Shown here: piece after piece, positions 8,692-16,094 of the stretch
How the letters are laid out: every line of letters starts with the position of its first letter
How positions within the stretch are numbered: position 1 is the first letter of the stretch
DNA from: Anaerocolumna sp. AGMB13020
GTDB taxonomy: Bacteria; Bacillota; Clostridia; Lachnospirales; Lachnospiraceae
Direction of reading: 5' to 3'
Assembly: GCF_033100115.1 (NCBI RefSeq)
Contig: NZ_CP136910.1
Coordinates: 3,434,001-3,498,000 of the forward strand
Length of the DNA stretch: 64,000 bases
Program-made: the position numbers and the translations under genes
The notes under the pieces: generated by a model
What the model saw: only the letters and a program-made list of their open reading frames with translations
The model's database searches: none
Told to the model about the DNA's origin: nothing

Positions 8692-9267
8692 ATGAATTTA
8701 GATGAACTTGAACTAAGCGTAAGAGCCTACAACTCACTTAAAAGAGCGGGAATCAACACCCTGGAAGAACTCCGGGTTCTCACAGATGAAGATTTGCTTC
8801 GCGTAAGAAATCTCGGTCAAAAGTGTTATGTGGAAGTAAAAGAAAAATTGAAAGAGTTTTCCACAGAGAAATGGACATGGAACAGAGTAAAAGATGACTT
8901 TTGGGGACATGGAACCTGTGAGTCCAGAGAAGAAGCAATAAAAGAAGCAAAGGAATACGGTTACACGGATTTTTATATAGGAAAATGTGAAGACATTCCG
9001 CTGAGAAACGATCCTGACGTGGATAGAATCCTGGAAGAGCTAGACGAGGCATACTCTGAGGATTCGGGTTGTGATGACTACATCTATGACGGAGTAACAG
9101 ATAAAGAAAAAGAATGGCTCTCAGATAAACTACAGGATTTAATGATTGAGTTTCATGAAAGAGTCAAGATTAAGCCAAATTATTACCGCGTTTTTGCAGA
9201 AGAACATATACAACTAACTAAAAAGGACGATTACGCTTCAATCGTCCAGATATGCTCCTTAACATAA
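8692..9267 (+). CDS. protein with RNA polymerase alpha-CTD-like domain
   Basis: A 191-residue protein. Residues 4-56 closely follow the C-terminal domain of the bacterial RNA polymerase alpha subunit: [36 protein letters not shown], then [13 protein letters not shown]. This fold contacts promoter UP elements and activators. The remaining ~135 residues are acidic and unrelated to alpha. The host alpha N-terminal domain is absent, so this is not a core subunit. It could mimic or compete with host alpha-CTD to redirect transcription; that is inference. Its 3' end overlaps the leftward gene at 9231 by 37 bases. Confidence 0.7.
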   Translation: MNLDELELSVRAYNSLKRAGINTLEELRVLTDEDLLRVRNLGQKCYVEVKEKLKEFSTEKWTWNRVKDDFWGHGTCESREEAIKEAKEYGYTDFYIGKCEDIPLRNDPDVDRILEELDEAYSEDSGCDDYIYDGVTDKEKEWLSDKLQDLMIEFHERVKIKPNYYRVFAEEHIQLTKKDDYASIVQICSLT

Positions 9268-9512
9268 TAATTTAAAACAACCGTTCTTAAGGAATCACCA
9301 GACCTATAAGAGCAATTAAAAGAAACACCGCCCCGTATATCTTTATGATAATTTATCTTTTCAATGTGAGTCTTACATACATTACCGTATAAATCTTCTA
9401 AACAGATATACAGGGGCTTAAATTCTCCCATAGGGTTAAACACAGCAGCTACATTAACTGGTTGACCGGTTACATTTATTAACTCGGTTTTAGTATTTTC
9501 ATAAAACGGCAT
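9231..9512 (-). CDS. small hypothetical phage protein under a LexA-like box
   Basis: A 93-residue protein read leftward with GGAGG before its ATG. It begins [20 protein letters not shown] and looks mostly beta-stranded, without membrane segments or known catalytic motifs. Its promoter (9542-9570) is a near-consensus sigma-A site whose spacer is filled by a LexA-like palindrome, so it may be made only on DNA damage. It converges on the alpha-CTD-like gene and overlaps its end. Function unknown. Confidence 0.6.
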   Translation of the reverse strand: MPFYENTKTELINVTGQPVNVAAVFNPMGEFKPLYICLEDLYGNVCKTHIEKINYHKDIRGGVSFNCSYRSGDSLRTVVLNYYVKEHIWTIEA

Positions 9513-9541
9513 AAGTCAAACCTCCAACTAAGTATTTTAAT

Positions 9542-9570
9542 ATTATACAAACATATGTTTTGTGCATCAA
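9542..9570 (-). promoter_or_regulatory. sigma-A promoter with LexA-like operator
   Basis: Reading leftward: -35 TTGATG (9565-9570), a 17-bp spacer, and -10 TATAAT (9542-9547). The spacer contains AAAACATATGTTTG (9548-9561), with AACATATGTT a perfect palindrome that resembles the Gram-positive LexA box. It serves the gene at 9231-9512. Confidence 0.7.
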
Positions 9571-9727
9571 TAGTAAATTTTACAAAAATATTGGGAATCA
9601 TTGAAGGATTAATTGCTCGAAGCGAATAAACAAAATGTCAGCAGATTACTGGAAGGCTGAGTAAGTATATTTCTGTAATGCAATAGGACAGTATTGGACT
9701 ATAGCTGACAATCCATAAAATAGTAAA

Positions 9728-9759
9728 ACACTGCATCGGTTATAATTCCGGTGCAGTGT
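9728..9759 (-). terminator. terminator of the secreted-protein gene
   Basis: Arms at 9728-9739 and 9748-9759 form a 12-bp stem with one G-U pair. Read leftward, the stem is followed by a TTTTACTATTTT tract, as expected for a terminator of the gene at 9828-10256. The rest of the 9513-9827 gap shows no coding sequence. Confidence 0.6.
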
Positions 9760-9827
9760 AAATAGTAGGATATGCGTAATATGTATGATGTTTACATCGA
9801 CATTATTTAATTGAAGGCAAGCACTAA

Positions 9828-10256
9828 TTATCTACCCCAAACGCCTCCAACAACATCAATTGATCCAGTAGTTGAAGAAAATTTAAAATAGAATTTATCC
9901 GAAGCACTTACGTCTTTAGCCGAAATTACAGAACTCATGTAGTTAGATAGTGTAGTTGACCAAATTTCAGTGTCTGCAAAGAGCGGAATGGGATTCTTTT
10001 TCATTAAGGTTACTTTTAAGGAATATGTAGAGTGGTTCTCAAAGTCAAAACTTATAAGAGAACTTCCAGTATATAGGTAACTACTGTAAATATTTACATA
10101 GTTAGAGGTGCCAGCAATATCATCTTTACCCTGCGTTGATAAATTCCATACAGTTGACGGAACTGCCGTGCCAGCAAATACTGAACCAGCAGTTGAAACA
10201 GATAGCATTATTGTTAAACAAAACACGAAAATAGCTCTAAAACTTTTCTTTCTCAT
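9828..10256 (-). CDS. secreted hypothetical protein (prophage cargo)
   Basis: A 142-residue protein with a clear signal peptide: MRKKSFR, a hydrophobic stretch (AIFVFCLTIMLSVSTAGSV) and a likely cut after FAG or SVFA. The mature part is Ser/Thr-rich and probably beta-stranded, with no cysteines. It has its own strong promoter (10321-10349) and terminator and runs against the phage operons, the usual layout of a 'moron' gene expressed in the lysogen. Family not recognised; an effect on the host cell surface or surroundings is inference. Confidence 0.6.
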   Translation of the reverse strand: MRKKSFRAIFVFCLTIMLSVSTAGSVFAGTAVPSTVWNLSTQGKDDIAGTSNYVNIYSSYLYTGSSLISFDFENHSTYSLKVTLMKKNPIPLFADTEIWSTTLSNYMSSVISAKDVSASDKFYFKFSSTTGSIDVVGGVWGR

Positions 10257-10320
10257 ATTATTTTACCTCTTTCTTTTATTTCATTACATTAATCTTCTTG
10301 CAAGAATAGATTATGGTAAT

Positions 10321-10349
10321 ATTATACTATAATATACAAAATAATACAA
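10321..10349 (-). promoter_or_regulatory. sigma-A promoter of the secreted-protein gene
   Basis: Leftward -35 TTGTAT (10344-10349), 17-bp spacer, -10 TATAAT (10321-10326). The ribosome site AAAGAGG precedes the ATG at 10256. A GGGTG/CACCC pair at 10412-10445 lies further upstream on the plus strand, within an otherwise empty stretch up to 10523. Confidence 0.6.
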
Positions 10350-10523
10350 GATAAAATAAAATTCCATCCAGCTTTCATTGCAGGAAATGCAGATATAAAG
10401 GAATATGAAAAGGGTGAGTGGCAGGGCTAAGGCTACCAACCACCCAGCTAGTAAGGTGTAACGAGGCTACAAAAATATTTTATCCATGATATAAAAAATG
10501 TTACTTAAAAGGAGCAAGATAAA

Positions 10524-10970
10524 TTGGCATATGAAGCAATACTAAGAACCGGTATCCGCTCGAAAGACTTCCTGCTCTCCTGGGCAGCAGAAGAGAACTT
10601 GACAGCCTTACCAGAAGCCGAATACCAAAGGCGTATAAACCTCGGTAAATCCCTCCACGGTCTACGTGCTGTAATAACAGAAGAATTACTAGGCAAAGAA
10701 TTCTGTCTCTGCTATATCCATCCAGAAGACAAAGAAAAAGCCAAGGAAGCCTACTACATAGCAGAGCAAGCTCCATACTTCGGCTCCTACATAAACAACC
10801 GCAAGGACTTTGAAAGAGACTGGGCAGCAGGAACCTACGAACCAGACTACACAATTAAGCTCCACAGGAAGGAAGTTCAGATAATCGGCAAAATTGAACA
10901 TGTCACAGAAGAAGACCAAGAAGGATACATAGATAACCCATTAGAGATACAGGAGGAAGAAAATGAGTAA
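10524..10970 (+). CDS. hypothetical early phage protein
   Basis: A 148-residue protein beginning with TTG at 10524, preceded by AAAAGGAG at the usual spacing. It is helical and charged, with repeated Tyr and Arg (YQRRINLGKSLHGL) and an acidic C-terminal tail. No cysteine cluster or membrane segment. It overlaps the next gene by eight bases. Its codons fit those of the neighbouring phage genes. I do not recognise the family. Confidence 0.6.
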   Translation: MAYEAILRTGIRSKDFLLSWAAEENLTALPEAEYQRRINLGKSLHGLRAVITEELLGKEFCLCYIHPEDKEKAKEAYYIAEQAPYFGSYINNRKDFERDWAAGTYEPDYTIKLHRKEVQIIGKIEHVTEEDQEGYIDNPLEIQEEENE

Positions 10971-11319
10971 TACCATGAAAGAACTTCACCAAATAATACA
11001 TAGCGTAACTGACATTCTTGAACATAATTCAAACACGAATTATCGTATTGCCAGAGAAAAGGCGGAAGCAGGAAGAGATGGATATAACGAAGCATGTGAA
11101 GATTTCAACAAAGCCCTAAGAGCAAGGCTAGAAGAAGAGGGATTCAAAACAATTACAGATGATCTTATGAAAATCTACCAGGAGCTTAAGAAAGAAATAG
11201 AAAATCCTTCTGAGGATAAAGAAGAGAATTACACAAACGGATATCACTGGGGACACAGAAACGGACAGATAGAACTTATTGAAAAACTTCTTAATATTGA
11301 CACAGGAGGAAGAAAATAA
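10963..11319 (+). CDS. hypothetical early phage protein
   Basis: A 118-residue, strongly helical and charged protein with AGGAGG before the ATG. It could form a coiled coil (long Glu/Lys/Arg helices) and ends in an HWGHRNGQIELIEKLL helix. It overlaps the upstream gene by eight bases and is followed after one base by the next ATG. Role unknown; probably part of the unit that leads to the late regulator. Confidence 0.6.
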   Translation: MSNTMKELHQIIHSVTDILEHNSNTNYRIAREKAEAGRDGYNEACEDFNKALRARLEEEGFKTITDDLMKIYQELKKEIENPSEDKEENYTNGYHWGHRNGQIELIEKLLNIDTGGRK

Positions 11320-11320
11320 A

Positions 11321-11677
11321 ATGGAAATCATAATATTTGCTATTTGTTTATTTGTAGGCATTATCATAGGAGTTAAACTTACTAGACTGAATAAGGGTGA
11401 ATGCGAGAAATGGATCAACGCTCCTATTATGACGATAGACATAGAAAACGATAAGCGAAGCAAAGAAAGGATACAAGGAATAATAAAAAACCAAGAACCT
11501 GGCATGATACAACCTGTTGATTTTAAATGCAATGAAAACATTGTATTTAAAAAAACAGCAGCGGTGGGGAGGTCAGAAATAACACCTGAAGTAATGGAAC
11601 AGGTAAGGAAATGCTGTAATTCGTGCAATGAAATGGATTGTCCTTATTCTAGGGATACCATAGAAGAAGGAGTGTAA
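11321..11677 (+). CDS. small membrane-anchored cysteine-motif protein
   Basis: A 118-residue protein. I chose the ATG at 11321 (AGGAGGA site) over an earlier in-frame start at 11279. Residues 2-20 form one transmembrane helix (IIIFAICLFVGIIIG), and the C-terminal end carries CCNSCNEMDC, a cluster able to bind metal. The bulk should lie in the cytoplasm given the positive residues after the helix. Function unknown. Confidence 0.55.
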   Translation: MEIIIFAICLFVGIIIGVKLTRLNKGECEKWINAPIMTIDIENDKRSKERIQGIIKNQEPGMIQPVDFKCNENIVFKKTAAVGRSEITPEVMEQVRKCCNSCNEMDCPYSRDTIEEGV

Positions 11678-11718
11678 TCACCGGTACTTAACAGGAGGAA
11701 TGGAGAGGAGGATATTTA

Positions 11719-12165
11719 TTGACTACAAACTTAACGAAAGATGTAGTGATTCAATATGTCGATCTGATTGAGGAAACAAAAGAACTTAGAAGGAGAATTG
11801 ATACCCTTGAAAAAGAAATTAAGAAAATGGAAAGGGAAGGATCTGTTATAGATTGTGTCAAAGGTGGAGAAGGTGGTATACAGAATTTTAAAGTAGAAGG
11901 ATTTCCGGTTCCTGCATACAACAGAAAGAAAACTCTATTATATATTCGCAAAGCAAACTTGGAAGCATTAGAAATGGAAAAACTAGAGCTTGTCATACAA
12001 GCAGAAGAGTACATAAATAGTATTGCAGATGCAAGGATGAGGAGACTTCTCAATCTTAAGATTATAGAGGGATTAACATATATGCAAGTGGCTGCTAAAA
12101 TGGGAAGAAAGGCCACTCCTGACAGTGTGAGAATGGAGATAAACAGGTTTTTTGAAAAAAAATAA
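11719..12165 (+). CDS. sigma-like late transcription regulator (ArpU/RinA-type)
   Basis: A 148-residue protein starting with TTG after GAGAGGAGG. The N-terminal half is a coiled coil (LRRRIDTLEKEIKKMERE). The C-terminal third is a sigma region-4-like helix-turn-helix: LLNLKIIEGLTYMQVAAKMG, then a recognition helix ending in RFFEKK. Proteins of this shape lie just before the packaging genes in many Gram-positive phages and switch on late transcription. A candidate target with direct TTTGTTCG repeats lies immediately downstream at 12168. The family is assigned by shape and position. Confidence 0.6.
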   Translation: MTTNLTKDVVIQYVDLIEETKELRRRIDTLEKEIKKMEREGSVIDCVKGGEGGIQNFKVEGFPVPAYNRKKTLLYIRKANLEALEMEKLELVIQAEEYINSIADARMRRLLNLKIIEGLTYMQVAAKMGRKATPDSVRMEINRFFEKK

Positions 12166-12167
12166 AG

Positions 12168-12205
12168 TTTGTTCGTTTTGTTCGGTCGACATGTGGTAAT
12201 ATGAT
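12168..12205 (+). promoter_or_regulatory. candidate late promoter with direct repeats
   Basis: TTTGTTCG (12168-12175) is followed directly by TTTTGTTCGG (12176-12185), and a -10-like TATGAT lies at 12200-12205, 16 bases after TTGTTC. It begins three bases after the late-regulator gene stops. Such repeats are a plausible binding site for that regulator. Confidence 0.5.
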
Positions 12206-12229
12206 ACCATGAAATAAATAGATATTAAG

Positions 12230-12262
12230 AAGGTGTTTAGGCAGCAGGCTTAAGCACCTTTT
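12230..12262 (+). terminator. leader hairpin downstream of the late promoter
   Basis: AAGGTGTTTAG (12230-12240) pairs with TTAAGCACCTT (12250-12260) and ends in TTTT. It lies between the candidate promoter and the methylase gene, so it may act as an attenuator or end a short RNA of about 50 nt. Confidence 0.5.
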
Positions 12263-12317
12263 AATATAAATAAATCACCCTAATAATGCCCAATATTATA
12301 AAAGAGGTGATGATATC

Positions 12318-13073
12318 ATGAACAGTTTTATTTCGTGGATTGGTGGCAAAAGGCTACTACGTAACAAAATACTTGAACAATTCCCCGGTACCGAAGAATA
12401 TGACAGGTACATAGAAGTATTCGGCGGTGCCGGCTGGGTATTGTTCTCAAAGGAAAGACACGCAGATCTTGAAGTGTTTAATGATGCAAACGGAGATTTA
12501 ATCAACCTATATCGTATAGTTAAATTCCATAGTGAAGCATTGCAAAAAGAACTTGATTGGAATTTTGTTTCAAGAGAGCAGTTCTTTGACTACAAAGAGC
12601 AAATAAACAACAGAGGTCAGACGGATATCCAAAGAGCTGCAAAATTCTTTATGTTAATTAAGAACAGCTTCGGCTCTGATCTAAGGTCATTCGGTGTGAG
12701 GAATCGCAACTTAGACAAAGCTATTGATTACCTTCAGGAAGTTAAAGACAGACTGAGGCATACTGTTATCGAGAACAAAGACTTTGAAGGCTTGTTAAAG
12801 ACCTACGACAGAGAAAGAGCACTCTTTTACCTTGACCCGCCTTATTATGACGCAGAAGAACATTATGATATTATATTCAAGGAAGCGGACCATATCAGAT
12901 TAAAAGAATCTCTTGATAAACTAAAAGGTAAATTCATACTATCATATAATGATTCTGATTATATCAGGAAGCTTTACAAGGATTACAAAGTAATTGAAGT
13001 AGATAGGCAGAATAACCTAGTGTGCAAGGGTAGTAGTGAGAGATATAAAGAATTAATTATCAAAAACTTCTAA
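12318..13073 (+). CDS. phage DNA adenine methylase (Dam/D12 class)
   Basis: A 251-residue N6-adenine methyltransferase that transfers methyl from SAM to adenine in DNA. Motif order is that of the Dam/D12 class: FISWIGGKRLL (SAM-binding, residues 4-14), EVFGGAGWVLFSK (33-45) and the catalytic LDPPYYD near 172-178. AGAGGTGATG precedes the ATG. No restriction enzyme lies nearby, so it is an orphan enzyme that may protect phage DNA or mark it for packaging or regulation. Target sequence cannot be read from the protein alone. Confidence 0.85.
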   Translation: MNSFISWIGGKRLLRNKILEQFPGTEEYDRYIEVFGGAGWVLFSKERHADLEVFNDANGDLINLYRIVKFHSEALQKELDWNFVSREQFFDYKEQINNRGQTDIQRAAKFFMLIKNSFGSDLRSFGVRNRNLDKAIDYLQEVKDRLRHTVIENKDFEGLLKTYDRERALFYLDPPYYDAEEHYDIIFKEADHIRLKESLDKLKGKFILSYNDSDYIRKLYKDYKVIEVDRQNNLVCKGSSERYKELIIKNF

Positions 13074-13079
13074 TAACAA

Positions 13080-13108
13080 TTGACAAACGTATGTTCGATT
13101 TGTATAAT
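13080..13108 (+). promoter_or_regulatory. consensus sigma-A promoter with LexA-like box
   Basis: -35 TTGACA (13080-13085), 17-bp spacer, -10 TATAAT (13103-13108). CAAACGTATGTTCG (13084-13097) overlaps the -35 and spacer and fits the Gram-positive LexA box closely. It lies seven bases after the methylase stop and faces the terminase genes. Confidence 0.75.
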
Positions 13109-13141
13109 TGTCAGTGGGTATTATTATGATTTATTTAATCG

Positions 13142-13178
13142 GGAAGGGCACATAAAATGGTGTCCTTCCTATTTTATT
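13142..13178 (+). terminator. leader hairpin before the terminase genes
   Basis: GGAAGG-CAC (from 13142) pairs with GTG-CCTTCC (to 13169), followed by a TATTTTATT tract. It lies ~35 bases after the LexA-boxed promoter, giving either an attenuator or a short RNA of about 65 nt. Confidence 0.5.
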
Positions 13179-13214
13179 GGAAGGATTCGACAGATTAAAA
13201 TTATTAGGTACTTC

Positions 13215-13264
13215 CCAGGGGGGAGGGGCGTTTACGGGCACGGCGAGCCCCACCGCTTGCCTGG
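13215..13264 (+). other. GC-rich structured island, possible cos/pac region
   Basis: In AT-rich surroundings, CCAGG (13215-13219) and CCTGG (13260-13264) enclose GGGGC (13225-13229) and GCCCC (13247-13251), with a G-run at 13218-13228. Such GC-rich palindromic DNA beside the terminase small subunit is where lambda-type enzymes often cut. This is inference from position and composition. Confidence 0.4.
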
Positions 13265-13339
13265 ATGAAAATAAAAATAATTTTTGCACTTCGTTTCGCA
13301 AGAGTTAAAAAGTAAGGAAAGAAGGAGGTGGGAAACCGC

Positions 13340-13921
13340 ATGAATGCTAATAAAACACCCTCGTCAAAGATTAAAAATAGTAAAGATATATTTGACGTGA
13401 AAGAACTGGATAAAAAGCATTATTGTGACTCCAAAACTTTAGCGTTGATTTTTGGCCTTTCTACTAGATGGATACAGCAATTGACGAAAGATGGAATCCT
13501 TGAAATGGTTGATACAGAACATGGGAAAAAGTATGATTTATTTCCCACCATTTTGCACTTCGCTAAATATCAATCAGAAAAACTCAAAAAAAAGGGGGGT
13601 TCAAAACGTGAAGAAGACTTAAAAATGTTGAAATTAGAGGCAGAAATTGCACTAAAAGAGTCACAGGGAGAGTTACATCGTTATAAGTCAGATATTCAAT
13701 ATGGGAAATACATTGATGTTGCTGACATACAGAGAGATTATGAACGATTCTTCGACATATTTAAAAAGTTTGCTTTATCTCTACCGAGTAAAGTATCAAA
13801 TAAGTTAAACGGATTTTTGGAACCATTGCAAATAAGGCATATAGAAAAAGAATTAAAGGATGAGGTTGCGAAGCAATTAACCGGATTTGTTATTGCTGCA
13901 ACTGTGGATCAGGAGGAATGA
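13340..13921 (+). CDS. terminase small subunit, Nu1-like
   Basis: A 193-residue protein starting at the ATG at 13340, twelve bases after AAGGAGG; an upstream GTG overlaps that site and is not used. The N-terminal region (residues 24-60) is a winged-helix of the lambda Nu1 type (DSKTLALIFGLSTRWIQQLT), which recognises the packaging site. A long charged helix follows for assembly with the large subunit. The GpA-type large subunit comes two bases later, confirming the role. Confidence 0.8.
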   Translation: MNANKTPSSKIKNSKDIFDVKELDKKHYCDSKTLALIFGLSTRWIQQLTKDGILEMVDTEHGKKYDLFPTILHFAKYQSEKLKKKGGSKREEDLKMLKLEAEIALKESQGELHRYKSDIQYGKYIDVADIQRDYERFFDIFKKFALSLPSKVSNKLNGFLEPLQIRHIEKELKDEVAKQLTGFVIAATVDQEE

Positions 13922-13922
13922 G

Positions 13923-15731
13923 TTGCGAAAATACTCTTGCACTGCATACCAGAAAAAAGCCTTACAATTCTTAAAACCTCCAGACAATATTACTGTTTCG
14001 GAATGGGCTGAGAGGTACCGCATACTAGATGCCAAGACCTCCGCCATACCAGGAGGATGGAGTAATGATGTAACGCCTTATTTGCGTGAGATAATGGATG
14101 AGTTCAACAGTGAATGTGAAGAAATTGTTTTTGTAAAACCTACACAGGTGGGAGGTACAGAAGCCTTACACAACATGATTGGATATGTAGTTACGCAAGA
14201 TCCTGCATCAACGATGATTGTTTATCCAACTGAAAAACTAGCCGAAAGCATATCTGAAAATAGGTTACAGCCCATGTTTAGGTTATCGCCGGAACTTAGA
14301 AAGCACTTCAAAGAAAACGCTTCACAGAAGTTAGAGCTGCAATTTGATAACATGTACATAGTACTTACCGGTGCCAACAGCCCTGCCGGTGTTGCAAGTC
14401 ACCCTATGCGGTACTTATTTATGGATGAAGTAGACAAGTATCCGGGTGCAAGTAAGAAAGAGGCTGATCCTATAAAGCTGGCAAGAGAGAGAACAAAGAC
14501 TTTTGCCAGCAATAAAAAAATATTTATAACCTCTACACCAACGTTAAAAACAGGTCATATCTGGAAAGCAAAAGAAAGCTCAGATATTGAGAAGCATTAC
14601 TTTGTTCCTTGTCCTCATTGTGGTGAAATGATAGAATTGAAATTTGCTCAGATTATCTATTCTAAAGATGAATCAATGTCAATTGCTGATAGAGCAGAAA
14701 CGGCATATTATGTTTGCCAGGAGTGCGGCTCTATTATAAATGACAGGCATAAACCGACCATGTTAAGACAGGGAAAATGGAAAATTGTAAGTAAAAAGAC
14801 AGAATACATTAAAAAGGTTGCTTACTGGATTAACACTTTATACAGTCATCAAGTAAGATTTGCAGATATCATAAAAGAATATCTGACATCCGTTGATGAT
14901 CCGGGATTACTACAGAACTTTAATAATTCATGGTTAGCAATTCCGTGGGAAAATACAAAGCTTAAAACAAGCGAAGAGCAATTACTGGAGAGACAAACAG
15001 AATTACCTGAATTAATATTACCATCCTGGACCAAATTATTAACCGGTGGAGTAGATGTTCAGGAAAATTGTCTTTACTGGAGCATTAGAGCATGGGGGAA
15101 TTTCTCAACTAGTCAGAACATAGCGCATGGGCAGGCGTTATCGCTTTCGGAGATTGAAAATGTAATGAATATGCAGTACCAAAAAGAAAATGGTGAAACA
15201 ATGATTGTAGATAAATGCCTGATTGATAGTGGAGATCAGACAGACGATATCTACGAATTTTGCTTAATGAATCAGGAGTGGGCGATTCCCTGCAAGGGAG
15301 CTTCCGCTCCTTTGTTGAGTCATTATAAAATTAGTGTTATCAATAAAGCCAATTCTAAAGCGAATGGATTACAGTTAATTATTGTGGATACCGGGAAGTA
15401 CAAAGACAGTATTGCTTCCAGAATGGCAAGACCAAACGGAAAAGGCAGCTGGATGGTACATAAAGATTGTGATTTAAACTATGCCAAACAAGTGACAGCC
15501 GAGCAAAAAATTACTATAGACGGAAAAGAAGTTTGGGATAAAAAAACTACACATGCCGACAATCACTATCTGGATTGTGAAGTATATAATTATTGTGCAG
15601 CAGACTTATTAAATCTTCGCATGCTCTATCTGGAGGATGAAAATAAGAATGTAGTAGAACCAGAGCAAACACAAGAAACACAAGAAGAACAATGGATTAA
15701 GAATAATGAAAACTGGTTTCAAGGAGGATAA
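13923..15731 (+). CDS. terminase large subunit, lambda GpA family
   Basis: A 602-residue packaging motor and DNA-cutting enzyme. I place the start at TTG 13923, eight bases after AGGAGG; the open frame upstream overlaps the small subunit. The ATPase domain has a deviant Walker A, KPTQVGGTE (72-80), and Walker B LFMDEVD (165-171). A zinc ribbon (CPHC 230-233, CQEC 265-268) lies between ATPase and nuclease. The nuclease half contains LLTGGVDVQ and a later HADNHYLDCEVYN, typical for GpA. It acts with the small subunit at the portal. Confidence 0.92.
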   Translation: MRKYSCTAYQKKALQFLKPPDNITVSEWAERYRILDAKTSAIPGGWSNDVTPYLREIMDEFNSECEEIVFVKPTQVGGTEALHNMIGYVVTQDPASTMIVYPTEKLAESISENRLQPMFRLSPELRKHFKENASQKLELQFDNMYIVLTGANSPAGVASHPMRYLFMDEVDKYPGASKKEADPIKLARERTKTFASNKKIFITSTPTLKTGHIWKAKESSDIEKHYFVPCPHCGEMIELKFAQIIYSKDESMSIADRAETAYYVCQECGSIINDRHKPTMLRQGKWKIVSKKTEYIKKVAYWINTLYSHQVRFADIIKEYLTSVDDPGLLQNFNNSWLAIPWENTKLKTSEEQLLERQTELPELILPSWTKLLTGGVDVQENCLYWSIRAWGNFSTSQNIAHGQALSLSEIENVMNMQYQKENGETMIVDKCLIDSGDQTDDIYEFCLMNQEWAIPCKGASAPLLSHYKISVINKANSKANGLQLIIVDTGKYKDSIASRMARPNGKGSWMVHKDCDLNYAKQVTAEQKITIDGKEVWDKKTTHADNHYLDCEVYNYCAADLLNLRMLYLEDENKNVVEPEQTQETQEEQWIKNNENWFQGG

Positions 15732-15734
15732 AGA

Positions 15735-15905
15735 ATGGACATGTTCTTTAAAGATACGCCGGTTCTTTTAATAATGCATCCGACCGCCAACATAGCAGAC
15801 AATGAGTCGATGAGAAGGACACAGTCAATTATGAAAATTTTATATAAAACAAGAAAGGAGACCGAGTATGGACGGACTAAAATTAGATGCACAAATGCTC
15901 CTTGA
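15735..15905 (+). CDS. possible small protein between terminase and connector
   Basis: A 56-residue frame with an excellent AAGGAGG site six bases before ATG. It overlaps the following connector gene by 38 bases in another frame. The product begins MDMFFKDTPVLLIMHPTAN and is basic toward the end. No family is recognised. The ribosome site argues for translation, which may serve mainly to carry ribosomes to the connector start. Confidence 0.4.
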   Translation: MDMFFKDTPVLLIMHPTANIADNESMRRTQSIMKILYKTRKETEYGRTKIRCTNAP

Positions 15906-16092
15906 AGAGGTAAACAAAGCCATTTATGCAATTATGGTAGGCGGACAGTCTTATAAAATAGGCAGCAGGGAACTAACCAGAGCTAACCTAAAAGAGTTAA
16001 AGGAACTTCGCACACTTCTAAGATCTGAAGTTGCAGAGGGCAGTGGTGGGTTATTTGATAATACTGTTGTTGCTGAGTTCCAGTGGAGGTAA
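15868..16092 (+). CDS. gpW-like head-to-tail connector (DUF6148)
   Basis: A 74-residue protein with AAAGGAG before the ATG. It shows the GGQSYKIGSRELTRANLKEL pattern of the small lambda gpW/DUF6148 family, whose members sit on the portal after packaging and receive the tail. Position between terminase and portal is exactly that of lambda W. It ends two bases before the portal start. Confidence 0.75.
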   Translation: MDGLKLDAQMLLEEVNKAIYAIMVGGQSYKIGSRELTRANLKELKELRTLLRSEVAEGSGGLFDNTVVAEFQWR

Positions 16093-16094
16093 AT

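Noticed and set aside
13080..13268. A 62-codon rightward frame before the terminase genes.
   Set aside because: It begins inside the -35 box of a consensus promoter, has no ribosome site and crosses a terminator-like hairpin and the GC-rich island.
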